Source: Noviherbaspirillum soli
Lineage (GTDB): Bacteria; Pseudomonadota; Gammaproteobacteria; Burkholderiales; Burkholderiaceae_D
Length of the DNA stretch: 64,000 nt
Direction of reading: 5' to 3'
Assembly (NCBI RefSeq): GCF_015352955.1
Contig: NZ_JACYOX010000011.1
Coordinates: forward strand, 1 to 64,000
Shown here: positions 19,099 through 28,824 of the stretch, in pieces
How positions within the stretch are numbered: the first letter of the stretch is position 1
Layout: the number at the start of each line of letters is the position of its first letter
The notes under the pieces: generated by a model
What the model saw: only the letters and a program-made list of their open reading frames with translations
Databases searched by the model: none
What the model was told of the DNA's origin: nothing
Program-made: the position numbers and the translations under genes

Positions 19099-20445
19099 AT
19101 GGCAAAGCAGTATGACTTAGTCGTCATCGGTGCCGGTACGGCTGCGATGACGGGAGCAATGCGGGTTCGCGCTGCGGGCAAGCAAGTGGCCGTGATCGAC
19201 TATCGTCCTTTTGGTGGCACCTGCGCACTGCGCGGCTGTGATCCAAAGAAGATGCTTATCAGCGGCGCGGCGGCGGTCGACTATGCAAGACGAATGGCAA
19301 CCCATGGTGTTGAAGGTAGTGTCGAAATCGCTTGGCCGGCATTAATGGCCTTCAAGCGTACCTTCACCGACCCTGTGCCCGAAAAGATGGAGCAGCGGTA
19401 TCAAGATAAAGGAATCGACACCTTTCATGGCAAGGCGCGATTTACCGGCAGGAACACGCTAGAGGTTGCCGGAGAGATCCTTGAAGCCAAACATATCCTG
19501 ATTGCCTCGGGTGCCGAGCCAGCCAAACTTGGCATTCCTGGAGAGGAGCACCTGATGGATAACGAAGGCTTCCTCGCATTGGAGACGCTGCCACAGCGCA
19601 TTGTGCTAGTCGGGGGTGGCTACATTGCTGCCGAGTTTTCGCATATTGCATCCCGGGCGGGGGCAAAGGTAACGATTTTGCAGCATGGAGATCGCATCCT
19701 CAAAGAGTTCGATACCGATCTAGTAGGGTGGCTCATGGTGTCCTTTACTGCTTTGGGTATTGATGTCCGCACGAAGACTTCAGTCGAACGCATCGAAAAG
19801 GTCCTCAACGGCTACCAGGTTTTTTCCTCGAGCAGTGGGACGCAGTCAATGATTGAGGCAGACCTCGTCGTGCATGCAGCCGGGCGGGTGCCTGACTTTG
19901 AACCGCTCGACCTGGCCGCCGGTGGCGTGGAGGTGGACAACGGCAGACTGAAGCTCAATGAGTATCTGCAGAGTACGTCCAATCCATCGGTCTACGCGGC
20001 CGGTGATGCTGCCCGTATGGGCCCGCCGCTTACCCCGGTATCCAGCCATGATGCGAAGGTCGTTGCTGCGAACATCCTGAACGGAAATCAGAAGACACCT
20101 AACTACCAGGGTGTGCCAAGCGTCGCATTCACCATCCCGCCGATTGCATCAGTCGGCCTGACAGAAGCCAAAGCACGGGAAAAAGGCGTGAAGTTCCGGA
20201 TGCAAAGCCAAAGTACGCCAACCTGGTTTACTGCCCGGCAGCAGGCCGAGCCGGTCTACGGATTCAAGGTGCTGGTGGACGAAGTTAGCGACCACATCCT
20301 CGGAGCGCACTTGGTTGGACCGCATGTGGACGAGGTCATCAATATATTTGCACTAGCTATGCGCCATGGTTTGACGACGAAAGACTTAAAGACCACCATG
20401 TTCGCCTATCCGACGGGAGCGTCCGATATCGGCTCTATGTTGTAA
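19099..20445 (+). CDS. MerA/glutathione-reductase-like flavin oxidoreductase
   Basis: The 448-residue protein starts MAKQYDLVVIGAGTAA (ATG 19099, ribosome site AGGAAAAC). The FAD motif, the redox pair GGTCALRGCDPKK (about residues 38-50), the NAD(P) motif VLVGGGYIAAEFSH and the second FAD motif VYAAGDAA are intact. The C-terminal segment that normally holds the His-Glu proton pair (HPTxxE) reads YPTGASD, and there is no terminal Cys pair, so it is neither a standard mercuric reductase nor a dihydrolipoamide dehydrogenase. Its place after the mer genes suggests thiol redox support. Confidence 0.8.
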   Translation: MAKQYDLVVIGAGTAAMTGAMRVRAAGKQVAVIDYRPFGGTCALRGCDPKKMLISGAAAVDYARRMATHGVEGSVEIAWPALMAFKRTFTDPVPEKMEQRYQDKGIDTFHGKARFTGRNTLEVAGEILEAKHILIASGAEPAKLGIPGEEHLMDNEGFLALETLPQRIVLVGGGYIAAEFSHIASRAGAKVTILQHGDRILKEFDTDLVGWLMVSFTALGIDVRTKTSVERIEKVLNGYQVFSSSSGTQSMIEADLVVHAAGRVPDFEPLDLAAGGVEVDNGRLKLNEYLQSTSNPSVYAAGDAARMGPPLTPVSSHDAKVVAANILNGNQKTPNYQGVPSVAFTIPPIASVGLTEAKAREKGVKFRMQSQSTPTWFTARQQAEPVYGFKVLVDEVSDHILGAHLVGPHVDEVINIFALAMRHGLTTKDLKTTMFAYPTGASDIGSML

Positions 20446-20511
20446 GTTCTATTGTGAAAAATCGCTTCAGCATCACGCGCACTAAGGCAACATTGTTTAT
20501 GGGGAATAAAT

Positions 20512-21015
20512 ATGCTTAATATTCAGCGGTTATGCAGCATGGCGGGAGTCGTGCTGTTGTTCAGTATGCTGTCGCATAGCTATGCACAGCAGTCTTCGCC
20601 TAGCAGTTCCTCTAAAGGGTCGACCAGTCTTTTCGCCAGCAGCAAAGAGGAGGAACTGCTGGATCCAGACGTGGCGTTCAAACTCAAGATAAGTGTAAAA
20701 GGACCAACCACAATACTGGCTGAACTGACCCCGGCAACCGGGTATTACATGTACAAAGACCGGATTCACTTTGCGGTCAAAGATGCCAGTGGTGTCAAGA
20801 TTAAAGCGGTGAAGCTTCCTGTAGGTGATATCAAGACAGACCAGTTCTTCGGCAAGATGGAGACCTACAAGAAACCGGTTCAAGCAGAGATCACAGTAGA
20901 CTGGCCTAGCCAAGTCAAGAACTTTGCCTTGATAGCAAGTTATCAAGGATGTCATGAAAAGCTGGGGGTATGTTATGCGCCTATCGATAAGAGTGTCACT
21001 TTAACGCTGCCGTGA
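20512..21015 (+). CDS. stand-alone DsbD N-terminal (nDsbD) domain protein
   Basis: The 167-residue exported protein has a signal peptide ending SYAQQ, a Ser-rich linker, then a DsbD-alpha fold with the redox pair YQGCHEKLGVCYAP. In DsbD this domain receives electrons from the membrane domain and reduces periplasmic partners. Here the membrane and thioredoxin domains are absent, so it must be loaded by another protein. It closes the mer-associated gene group before the IS91 element. Confidence 0.8.
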   Translation: MLNIQRLCSMAGVVLLFSMLSHSYAQQSSPSSSSKGSTSLFASSKEEELLDPDVAFKLKISVKGPTTILAELTPATGYYMYKDRIHFAVKDASGVKIKAVKLPVGDIKTDQFFGKMETYKKPVQAEITVDWPSQVKNFALIASYQGCHEKLGVCYAPIDKSVTLTLP

Positions 21016-21241
21016 TCATGGATGCAAACTGCAGCCATAGCCGAAGCAGCAATGACCGCTTACCGCTTCATGTCAGACATTGGACAACCATGGATGAGGG
21101 ACTGCAAAGGGTCGGAGGACTAAACCGCTCGCGCGGTAGGAGGCTGCGCGCCGGCGCCGGTGGTTGAGATAGAAGCACAGCGTGGCTGTTTCCTATGCTG
21201 GGAACGAGGCAATCCGCCTCGTTTCCGACAGGAGCAGAGCC

Positions 21242-22117
21242 ATGACCCCCTCGACTCAAGCCATTTCGCCGCTGCGCCAGCGCATGATCGACGACATGCG
21301 GATGCGCAAACTCTCCCCCAAGACCCAGACTCACTACCTTCGCGCCGTACGGCAATTTGCCGGCTATCTGGGGCGGTCGCCTGACACGGCCACCGTCGAG
21401 GATTTGCGGCGCTATCAATTGCACCTGGTCGACCATGGCGTCTCGCCGATCTCGCTCAATGCGGCGATCACGGGACTGAAGTTCTTCTTCACCATCACGG
21501 CCGACCAGGCCGGGCTGATGGCCAGGATGCAGCCGGTGCGGGTGCCGCGGACTCTGCCGGTGGTACTCAGCCGTGAGGAAGTGGGCCGTCTGATCGTTGC
21601 CGCCGGCAACCTCAAGCATCAGACGGCACTCTCGGTCGCCTACGGTGCCGGGTTGCGCGCCAGCGAAGTCATTTCACTCAAGGTCAGTGACATCGACAGT
21701 CAGCGCATGACCCTGCGCATCGAACAGGGCAAGGGCCACAAGGATCGCTATGCGATGCTGCCGCCGGTGCTGCTCGAGCGCCTGCGCGTTTGGTGGCGCG
21801 TGGCCCGCGCACAGGGCAAGATGCTTGATGCCGGCTGGCTGTTTCCCGGCATGAACCCGATCGAGCCGCTCACTACCCGTCAGCTCAACCGCGCTATCCA
21901 TGCCGCTGCAGAAGCTGCCCGGATCGACAAGCGGGTCTCGATGCACACGCTACGCCACAGTTTTGCAACGCACCTGCTGGAGCAGAAGGTCGATATCCGT
22001 GTCATCCAGGTCCTGCTTGGGCACAAGAAGCTCGAGACCACGGCGCTGTATGCCCAGGTCGCCACCGACATTCTGCGCGAAGTCGTCAGTCCGCTGGAGG
22101 CCGTGCGGCCCGGATAG
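21242..22117 (+). CDS. tyrosine recombinase of the IS91 element
   Basis: The 291-residue product starts at ATG 21242 (AGGAGCAG ribosome site), MTPSTQAISPLRQRMIDDM. A SAM-like N-terminal domain precedes the catalytic domain with GAGLRASEVISLK (Arg I), HTLRHSFATHLLE (His-x-x-Arg), LGHKKLETTALYAQV (His and Tyr nucleophile). It belongs to the integrase type that accompanies many IS91 transposases. Its exact task there is unknown. Confidence 0.88.
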   Translation: MTPSTQAISPLRQRMIDDMRMRKLSPKTQTHYLRAVRQFAGYLGRSPDTATVEDLRRYQLHLVDHGVSPISLNAAITGLKFFFTITADQAGLMARMQPVRVPRTLPVVLSREEVGRLIVAAGNLKHQTALSVAYGAGLRASEVISLKVSDIDSQRMTLRIEQGKGHKDRYAMLPPVLLERLRVWWRVARAQGKMLDAGWLFPGMNPIEPLTTRQLNRAIHAAAEAARIDKRVSMHTLRHSFATHLLEQKVDIRVIQVLLGHKKLETTALYAQVATDILREVVSPLEAVRPG

Positions 22118-22126
22118 GGCCCGGCC

Positions 22127-23320
22127 ATGGGAGCGCCTGGCCTAGAGGTCGCGGATATCTTCCGCGTCCACGGGCCGGCCTGGCGCCAGGATCAGCACGC
22201 TCACCTGAGCCTGGGTCAGCGCAAGGTCATGTCGGCCATCGAACAGTGCCGCACCGCGGCGCTGGGCGGCCATGTGCTGCGCTGTGACGCCTGCGAGCAG
22301 GTCGAGATCGCCTACAACTCCTGCCGCAACCGGCACTGCCCGAAGTGCCAGGCCACTGCCGCACGGCGCTGGCTCGAAGCCCGTCAGGCCGACTTGCTGC
22401 CGGTGGCGTATTACCACGTGGTGTTCACCTTGCCGGCCCCGATCGGCGCGATTGCCTATGCCAACAAGGCGGTGATGTACGGCCTGCTGTTCGATATTGC
22501 TGCCGAAACCCTGCGCACCATTGCCGCCGATCCGCGGCACCTGGGTGCACAGATCGGTGCCACCCTGGTGCTGCACACCTGGGGCTCGGCGCTGACGCAC
22601 CATCCCCACGTCCATGGCATCGTCCCCGGCGGCGGGCTGTCGTCGGACGCGGAGCGTTGGGTCGCCTGCAGGCCGGGCTTCTTCCTGCCGGTGCGCGTGC
22701 TCTCGCGGCTGTTCCGCAGGCGCTTCCTTGAGGAACTCGGCCGGGCGCATGACAGCGGCCAGCTGCAGTTCTTCGGTGAACACGCCGCGCTGGCCGATGC
22801 GGCGGCCTTCGCCGACTGGCTCGCGCCGCTGCGCCAGTGCGAGTGGGTGGTCTATGCCAAACGCCCGTTCGCCGGGCCGGCGGCGGTACTGGCCTATCTG
22901 TCGCGCTATACGCATCGGGTGGCCATTTCCAATGGCCGACTGGTTGCCATGGACGAGCACGGCGTCACGTTCCGCTGGAAGGATTACCGCGCCAAGGGCA
23001 AGACGCGTAACAAGACCATGACGCTGGAGGCGCATGAGTTCATGCGCCGGTTCCTTCTCCACGTCCTGCCTGGGGGCTTTCACCGCATTCGTCACTACGG
23101 CCTGTTTGCCAATGCCGGACGCCGGGCGAACCTTGCGCGGGTGCGCGCGTTGCTGGGATGCGAAGCGTCCGAGGCCACACAAGCGCCGCAGGCGGCGCCG
23201 GCTGAATCAATCCGGCCGACATTCGTCTGCCCGTGCTGCGGTGGAGCGATGCGCATCATCGAGACCTTCCTGTGCCACCAGCCGATCCGTGCGCAAGCCC
23301 GGTCGCGAGGTCCGCCATGA
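22127..23320 (+). CDS. IS91-family HUH transposase
   Basis: The 397-residue product has an N-terminal zinc-binding region (CDACEQ, NSCRNRHCPKCQ), then HHPHVHGIVPGGG with the HUH metal motif and YLSRYTHRVAISN with the catalytic Tyr region. A later CPCCGG pair sits near the C-terminus. It begins nine bases after the recombinase stop. It should nick single-stranded DNA at the element ends. Confidence 0.9.
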   Translation: MGAPGLEVADIFRVHGPAWRQDQHAHLSLGQRKVMSAIEQCRTAALGGHVLRCDACEQVEIAYNSCRNRHCPKCQATAARRWLEARQADLLPVAYYHVVFTLPAPIGAIAYANKAVMYGLLFDIAAETLRTIAADPRHLGAQIGATLVLHTWGSALTHHPHVHGIVPGGGLSSDAERWVACRPGFFLPVRVLSRLFRRRFLEELGRAHDSGQLQFFGEHAALADAAAFADWLAPLRQCEWVVYAKRPFAGPAAVLAYLSRYTHRVAISNGRLVAMDEHGVTFRWKDYRAKGKTRNKTMTLEAHEFMRRFLLHVLPGGFHRIRHYGLFANAGRRANLARVRALLGCEASEATQAPQAAPAESIRPTFVCPCCGGAMRIIETFLCHQPIRAQARSRGPP

Positions 23321-23595
23321 CCGAAGGCATCTGTTCCTGCCCAACCCGCTCGTTGCTGCTTCATCGGCTACCGTCGATAGGGCAAGGCGTTGCCGTACGC
23401 CGCGAAAGCACCGTTTCCGGCCGCGCCCAGCGCCAAATAATGCAGCGGCGTCATTCAGTCACCGGACATGGGTGTGATCGCGCTGCGCAATGTGCCTGCC
23501 GGATCGTCGCGCTCAACCCGACTCCGCGCATCCAAACCCCATAACGACCGCCGCTAACCCGACCGTGCCGGAGCATTCCGCGGTTTCCTCCCCCG

Positions 23596-23673
23596 AGGGT
23601 TGTACGACGCCTGCCCGCTCGGCTTCGCTGTGCCTCGCCCGTCCTACGTTAAGGGCAGGCATCGTACAACCCT
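23596..23673. repeat. large hairpin at the 3' end of the IS91 element
   Basis: Arms of 21 bases at 23596-23616 (AGGGTTGTACGACGCCTG plus CCC) and 23653-23673 match at 20 of 21 positions around a 36-base loop. Strong subterminal hairpins mark the ori or ter end of rolling-circle elements, or it may be a terminator. Confidence 0.65.
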
Positions 23674-23817
23674 AAACAACAGCCGGCATCCGCAGATGCT
23701 CTTGCTATGACCGGTAGCCGCCCGCTAGCAGACCTTACTGAAGATACCAATGGTCCGGGTCCGAAATCGAAAGGGTCGCTAATAACGAATTCGACATGCA
23801 AGGGAAAACCGATCCTG

Positions 23818-25127
23818 TCAGTTTGCTATCGCCTTCGGCAATTCCGTCCACCTGGTCGTGAAGCACTGGGACTTGTTTTCGGCGCGTGCTATCCAGCGCT
23901 GCGCAGTCCCCGCGGCAGCCACCTTTACCGTGTCGCGGCCAAAACGGGTGTTGAGCCCATCGAGAACCGACATGATGACCGCCGAATGCCTTGTGTTCTC
24001 TTCTACCGCGTCAAATAGGGACCGTTGGATTGTGCCGGCCGGCGATATGTCGAGCAGCATCACGCCACACTTCTTGTATAGAAATCCATTCTTGAAAATC
24101 GCACTCAAACCCATCGCCGCAGCAGAGGCAAGCTCGCGCGTGTCCGATGTGGGGTAAGGCAAGGGGATAGTGACGGCATTGCTGTACTGCGGATCGTTTG
24201 GACGAAACTGGTTTGTGTGGATGAAAACCTGCAGCACCCCGCACACGGAATGCTGCGCACGGAGCTTCTCTGCCGCCCGGCTTACGTAGGTCGCCAAAGC
24301 CTCCATCAGTTCCTCTTGTGTGGCAACCGTCGCGCCGAAGCTCTTCGATGAGATGAATTGCTTTTTGGCGGGCGCCACTTCCTTAAGGTCCATACAGGGA
24401 GTACCTTGCAGCTCAGTGACCGTACGCTCCATCACGACCGAGAAATGCGCTCGGATCGTCTTTGGCGAAGTACGGCGCAAATCCTGAACCGTATGGATGC
24501 CCATGCCATGCAGCTTCTCTGCAATACGACGTCCAACCCCCAAACCTCGCCGACATCGATGGAAGACAGAAGGAGGTCGAGGTCGGCAGGGGGGTAGGCG
24601 GTCAGGTCAAATACACCGCCGAACTGGGGATTCTTCTTTGCGATGTGGTTCGACAATTTGGCCAGGGTGCGGGTCGGCGCCATGCCGACACATACCGGGA
24701 TGCCGGTCCATTGCCTGACACGCATTCTGATGGCCTTTCCCATGGCAGTAAAACTCGGCCATAGAAGCCGCATTTGATCGACGCGCAGGAAGGACTCGTC
24801 AATGCTGTATACCTCATAGTCCGGCGAGAACTGGCTGAGTACTTGCACGACCCGGGCGCTCATATCGCCATAAAGCGTGTAATTGCTGGAGAGGCCAACA
24901 AGCCGATGCCGGCGTACCAGATCCTGCAACTGAAACCATGGCGTGCCCATCTTGACGCCTAAATCCTTCGCCTCCTGGCTGCGCGCTACGGCACATCCGT
25001 CGTTGTTGGAAAGTACGACAAGCGGGCGGCCTTCCAGGCGGGGATTAAAAACACGCTCACAGCTGCAGTAGTAATTGTTGCAGTCGACAAGCGCATAAAG
25101 TGCTCCGCTTGTGCGTTGCGTGGTCAT
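23818..25127 (-). pseudogene. umuC: umuC, DNA polymerase V catalytic subunit, frameshifted
   Basis: The N-terminal frame from 25127 shows the Y-family polymerase core (ALVDCNNYYCSCERVF, LSNNDGCAVARS, YSIDESFL) to GEVWG. The following residues fit only the next frame (GVGRRIAEKLHGMGIHTV, then KSFGATVATQEELMEAL and the C-terminal domain) to 23818. The break is at a G5 run near 24540: one more G would restore TGG-GGG-GTT-GGA and a single protein of about 435 residues. The start overlaps umuD by ATGA. As written, translesion activity is lost; a sequencing deletion is possible. Confidence 0.88.
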
Positions 25128-25591
25128 GTCAGCTTGCGAACGACGCCAACGACTACCCCAAAGACAATCAGCTCTTCAGCCTCTCCCAACAGAATCGTCT
25201 GATACAAATGATTTTCCGGACGCAGTTCGATGCCATCCGAGGTGATATGCACCCGCTTGACGGTGTGTTCCCCGTTGAGGATGGCGACGATGATGTCGCC
25301 ACTTTTGGCTTCGACCGCCCGATCGACGACAATCTTGTCGCCATCAAAAATCCCGGCGTTTTTCATCGAGTCGCCGCAGACGTCGAAAATGAATGTTGCA
25401 GCCCGATGCTTGACCAGGTACTCATGCAAGTCCAGACCGCTTTCGCAATAGTCTGCCGCTAGCGACGGAAAACCGGCCGGGCATTTGACCCTGAAGGCCG
25501 GAATCATTGAGTAACCGGTGGGCTTCAGAGGCCAGATAACAGGCACGAGCGTATGCAGCTCGGCCAGATTGACGAGATCGCGATTGGACAT
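25124..25591 (-). CDS. umuD: UmuD, SOS mutagenesis protease-like subunit
   Basis: The 155-residue protein starts MSNRDLVNLAELHT at ATG 25591. It has the self-cleavage region KCPAGFPSLAADY (Ala-Gly bond), catalytic Ser in CGDSMKNAGI and Lys in GEHTVKRVHI. Self-cleavage on RecA filaments yields UmuD', the partner of UmuC in polymerase V. A LexA box lies directly upstream and umuC overlaps its stop. Umu operons are common on conjugative plasmids. Confidence 0.9.
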   Translation of the reverse strand: MSNRDLVNLAELHTLVPVIWPLKPTGYSMIPAFRVKCPAGFPSLAADYCESGLDLHEYLVKHRAATFIFDVCGDSMKNAGIFDGDKIVVDRAVEAKSGDIIVAILNGEHTVKRVHITSDGIELRPENHLYQTILLGEAEELIVFGVVVGVVRKLT

Positions 25592-25607
25592 TGAGTTTGG
25601 GAAACAA

Positions 25608-25623
25608 CTGTACTTTTGTCCAG
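25608..25623 (-). promoter_or_regulatory. LexA box of umuDC
   Basis: CTG, ten bases (TACTTTTGTC), CAG matches the CTG-N10-CAG LexA consensus and lies 16 bases before the umuD start codon. It explains SOS control of the operon. Confidence 0.75.
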
Positions 25624-25833
25624 TATAGGGAGCCAAAGTGTTTCCCGCAAGGCGCGATGTTGCTTCCTATTGATCTGTTACTACTGCCGAACACGAAAAG
25701 ACACATTAATCTCGGGAAATAAAGTTGTTTCTCCTATAGTATGTTGCTAATCGTATAACGCTCACGCAAACCGAGGATGGCCGTGCACGATCATGAAGAG
25801 AATGCCTGGAGCGTCTGAGAGGGTCGGGAAAAA

Positions 25834-26349
25834 ATGATGATTTTGAAATTGGTATTGGGCTTGGCGCTGATCTGGTTCATCCTTACCTTCCTCCTGGTCA
25901 TCCATGAGTACGGGCATGCGTGGGTCATGCGTCGGCTTGGCATGCGGGTCGACAAGGTCGTCATTGGTGCGGGGCCGCTTCTTTTCGCAACCGCACAAGA
26001 AGAAATCCGCCTGCTGCCTTTCATCGGCATGGCCATCAGCGACGACTATGCGAAGGCTTCGGTGCGGGACCGGGCGATTGCCGCGGCCGCCGGACCGGCA
26101 TCCTCCCTTCTTCTCGGCCTGTTGCTGCTGCTGGCCAACTGGATCGTGCCTTCCTGGGCGACGCTGATCGCCGCCAAAGGCTCGTTCCTGCTGGCCGCGA
26201 TCAACATGATCCCGCTGCCGCCATTCGACGGTTTCACCGTCGTGGAAGCGTTTCTGGCCAGGCGCGGCGTGCAGATCAATGAGGGCCAGCGGCGCCAGCT
26301 TTTCACAATCGGCATTGGCACCATGGTTGTACTGACTCTGGTGCTGTAA
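25834..26349 (+). CDS. M50 site-2-type metalloprotease-like membrane protein
   Basis: The 171-residue product begins with a hydrophobic helix carrying HEYGH at about residue 24 (zinc ligands and catalytic Glu) and has NMIPLPPFDGF near residue 130, supplying the third zinc ligand Asp. Two or three further spans are visible. These intramembrane proteases cut regulators or leftover peptides; the substrate is unknown. It has no PDZ domain. Confidence 0.82.
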   Translation: MMILKLVLGLALIWFILTFLLVIHEYGHAWVMRRLGMRVDKVVIGAGPLLFATAQEEIRLLPFIGMAISDDYAKASVRDRAIAAAAGPASSLLLGLLLLLANWIVPSWATLIAAKGSFLLAAINMIPLPPFDGFTVVEAFLARRGVQINEGQRRQLFTIGIGTMVVLTLVL

Positions 26350-26481
26350 CCCCCTAGCAAGTACGAACCACGCAAACAGACAAGGCTGTCAGCATTGCGC
26401 TGACGATCAGTTCTGCTATCTTTGCCTGCTCCATTAACTTTGCATCCCCGTTCGCCATAGCGCGAACGCTCTTTCCTATCC

Positions 26482-26691
26482 ATGGCAACCGAAACTGTTA
26501 GCGAACAGGCAAAGCGGCTGGCGCGTGAATGGACCCCTTTCAATCTTCGCGCCAACAAGAAAATTCTCGACGCCTGGGGCGACCCGGCCGAACCGCCCGT
26601 TCTGGTCCGGGAAATCCATGCCGAGATCTCCCGGGCCGATCCAGTCAAGGGGCAGCGGTTCTACCGGGAGTTTCTTCGTCCGTTTGATTAA
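26482..26691 (+). CDS. 69-residue hypothetical protein
   Basis: Begins MATETVSEQAKRLAREW and is charged and mostly helical, without signal peptide or recognised motif. It sits between the protease gene and a hairpin shared with the chemoreceptor gene on the other strand, 20 bases past its stop, which supports it being an expressed unit. Confidence 0.5.
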   Translation: MATETVSEQAKRLAREWTPFNLRANKKILDAWGDPAEPPVLVREIHAEISRADPVKGQRFYREFLRPFD

Positions 26692-26710
26692 CCGACGAAG
26701 CGCGCAATAT

Positions 26711-26744
26711 AAAGCCCTCGTATCCATGTCGGACCGAGGGCTTT
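26711..26744. terminator. bidirectional terminator
   Basis: AAAGCCCTCG and CGAGGGCTTT form a perfect 10-bp stem around a 14-base loop, between two convergent genes (stops at 26691 and 26775). A/T ends on both sides make it usable in either direction. Confidence 0.75.
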
Positions 26745-26774
26745 GCATTGAGGAGGCCAGCGACTGGCCAGAAG

Positions 26775-28505
26775 TTAGAACTCTTCCCAATCCCCGCCAG
26801 ACGTTGCCGGCGCAATGGCCTGCTTCGGGCGCGAGACCGGGGCTGCTACCGCCCGTCCCGAGGACGGCGTGATGCGGACGGCCGAGGCAGTCGGCTCCAC
26901 TCTGCGCGGCGCCAGCCGGGCTGTCGAGGCCAGGACCGGGCCACCGACCACTGCATTCTGCTGTCCAGCGTTAAGCTTGAACGCCGAAACGGTTTTGACG
27001 AGGCTGCTGGCCTGGTCACGCATGCTTTCAGCCGCCGCCGCAGCTTCCTCGACCAGTGCAGCATTCTGTTGCGTTGCTTCGTCCATTAACGCGACTGCCT
27101 GGTTCACCTGTTCGATACCCATGCTCTGCTCCTGGCTGGCGGCAGTGATTTCGGCCATGATGTCGGTGACCCGTTTGACGCTTTCCACCACTTCATCCAT
27201 CGTTGCGCCGGCCTGATCGACCAGTTTGGTACCGACGTTCACATTGGTGACCGACGTATCGATCAGGCCCTTGATTTCTTTTGCCGCGGCCGCGCTGCGC
27301 TGCGCCAGACTACGCACTTCCGAGGCAACCACGGCGAAGCCACGTCCCTGCTCGCCAGCACGCGCGGCTTCCACGGCCGCATTCAATGCCAGGATGTTGG
27401 TCTGAAAGGCGATGCCGTCGATGACAGAAATAATATCGACGATCTTCTTTGACGAAGCATCGATTGCGCCCATTGTCTCCACAACCTGCGCCACAGCAGC
27501 GCCGCCGCGTAACGCAATGTCGGACGCCACGACCACAAGCTGGTTGGCCTGGCGCGCGTTGTCGGCATTCTGCTTGACGGTCGACGTCAATTCTTCCATG
27601 GAAGCGGCAGTTTCCTCCAGCGAGCTTGCCTGTTGCTCGGTGCGGGAAGACAGGTCCTGGTTTCCAGAAGAAATCTGTCCGGAAGCGGTGGCAATGGCAT
27701 CGGTGCCGGTTCGTACTTCGCTGACGATCAGGGTCAGCTTGTCGCGCATCGCCTTGATCGCAGCCATGAGGCTGTGTTCGTCGCCAGCGCGAAGCGGAAT
27801 GTCTGTCGTGAGATCGCCGGTAGCAATCCGTGCTGCCGCCTCTGCAGCATGGCTTGGCTCACCGCCGATGGCGCGTTCAACACTGCGAAGGATCGACCAG
27901 CTAATGGCGGCCAAGGCGACACCAATTGCGAACAGCAGCCCGATTGACTTCAACAGATCGGTTTTGAATACCGCGTCGAGATCATCCATATAGACGCCGG
28001 TCATGAACGTCCAGTCCCATGGTTTATAGGTGCTGTTGTACGCCAGCTTGGATATCGGTTCCTTTTCGCCCGGCTTGGCCCACAGATACGTGGTGAATCC
28101 GCCGCCCGCTTGCGTGGCCTTCAGCGCATCGAGGTAGACCGCCGTGCCGTTTGGGTCCTTGAAGGTCGCCACAGCCGTACCAATCAGCTCGTTCTTGATC
28201 GGATGCATCAGCACTGTCTGGGAATCGATGACCGTGAAATAGCCGCTGGTGCCATAACGCAGAGCCTTGATCCGGGCGAGCGCCTGTTTTTTCGCATCAT
28301 CGACGGCGATTTTTCCGGAAGTCGCCAGTTCACCGTACTCCTTCGCAATCGATACTGCCATGTCGGATACCGCGATCAACTGCGCTTTGCGTTCATCGAG
28401 GCGCATCGTGCGAGTCTGAAATATATTGACGCTCATTACAGCGAGAAGGCAAAGCAAGCTCAGGCACAGTGGCAAGAAGAGCTTTTGGCGGAAAGTGAGC
28501 TTCAT
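26775..28505 (-). CDS. methyl-accepting chemotaxis protein with Cache sensor
   Basis: The 576-residue receptor has an N-terminal span (about 10-30), a periplasmic single-Cache-type domain ([18 protein letters not shown], near 85-100, and [15 protein letters not shown] near 165), a second span near 190-207, a HAMP region and a long coiled-coil signalling domain. The hairpin tip [19 protein letters not shown] lies near 365-385. The tail ends DWEEF, resembling the pentapeptide that tethers CheR/CheB. No che genes are nearby, so it must join chemotaxis machinery encoded elsewhere. Confidence 0.93.
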   Translation of the reverse strand: MKLTFRQKLFLPLCLSLLCLLAVMSVNIFQTRTMRLDERKAQLIAVSDMAVSIAKEYGELATSGKIAVDDAKKQALARIKALRYGTSGYFTVIDSQTVLMHPIKNELIGTAVATFKDPNGTAVYLDALKATQAGGGFTTYLWAKPGEKEPISKLAYNSTYKPWDWTFMTGVYMDDLDAVFKTDLLKSIGLLFAIGVALAAISWSILRSVERAIGGEPSHAAEAAARIATGDLTTDIPLRAGDEHSLMAAIKAMRDKLTLIVSEVRTGTDAIATASGQISSGNQDLSSRTEQQASSLEETAASMEELTSTVKQNADNARQANQLVVVASDIALRGGAAVAQVVETMGAIDASSKKIVDIISVIDGIAFQTNILALNAAVEAARAGEQGRGFAVVASEVRSLAQRSAAAAKEIKGLIDTSVTNVNVGTKLVDQAGATMDEVVESVKRVTDIMAEITAASQEQSMGIEQVNQAVALMDEATQQNAALVEEAAAAAESMRDQASSLVKTVSAFKLNAGQQNAVVGGPVLASTARLAPRRVEPTASAVRITPSSGRAVAAPVSRPKQAIAPATSGGDWEEF

Positions 28506-28824
28506 TCGTTACATCCTGGGTGGAGATAGGACTTCAGTTAATTTTGTACGCAAATTCAGCGAAACGGCTGTGTAAGTCCGCCGGTTCAACTTTGGCAATA
28601 TATGGACACTACTTTCAACCGGAGGAGGAATTGAGTGAGCATGCTTGTGAAATAACGCACGCTGCGCAGAGCCATGCGCCAATCTGCATTCGACTTCCTA
28701 CTGCACCTGGAAGTCACTTCCAGCAGGAAATTTCTTTCTGATACCCCCTGTCGGGATGCCCTTATATCGACACGTGATCAGAATTCTTTAAACGATTTTT
28801 CCTCGTCTTCGGGACCGGGAAGGG
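28506..28824. other. gap without a recognisable gene
   Basis: About 320 bases between the chemoreceptor start and a hypothetical gene. It should hold the chemoreceptor promoter, but no clear elements, repeats or RNA genes were seen. Confidence 0.5.

Larger units (their letters stand above)
21100..23690 (+). mobile_element. IS91-family element with an associated tyrosine recombinase
   Basis: The element holds a recombinase gene and an HUH transposase gene in tandem, followed by a large hairpin. Exact ends were not determined; the left border lies between the nDsbD stop and the recombinase, the right just past the hairpin at 23596-23673. IS91 elements move by rolling-circle replication and can carry neighbouring DNA. 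Confidence 0.75.

Noticed and set aside
22142-23182. 346-codon minus-strand open frame
   Set aside because: Antisense to the IS91 transposase.
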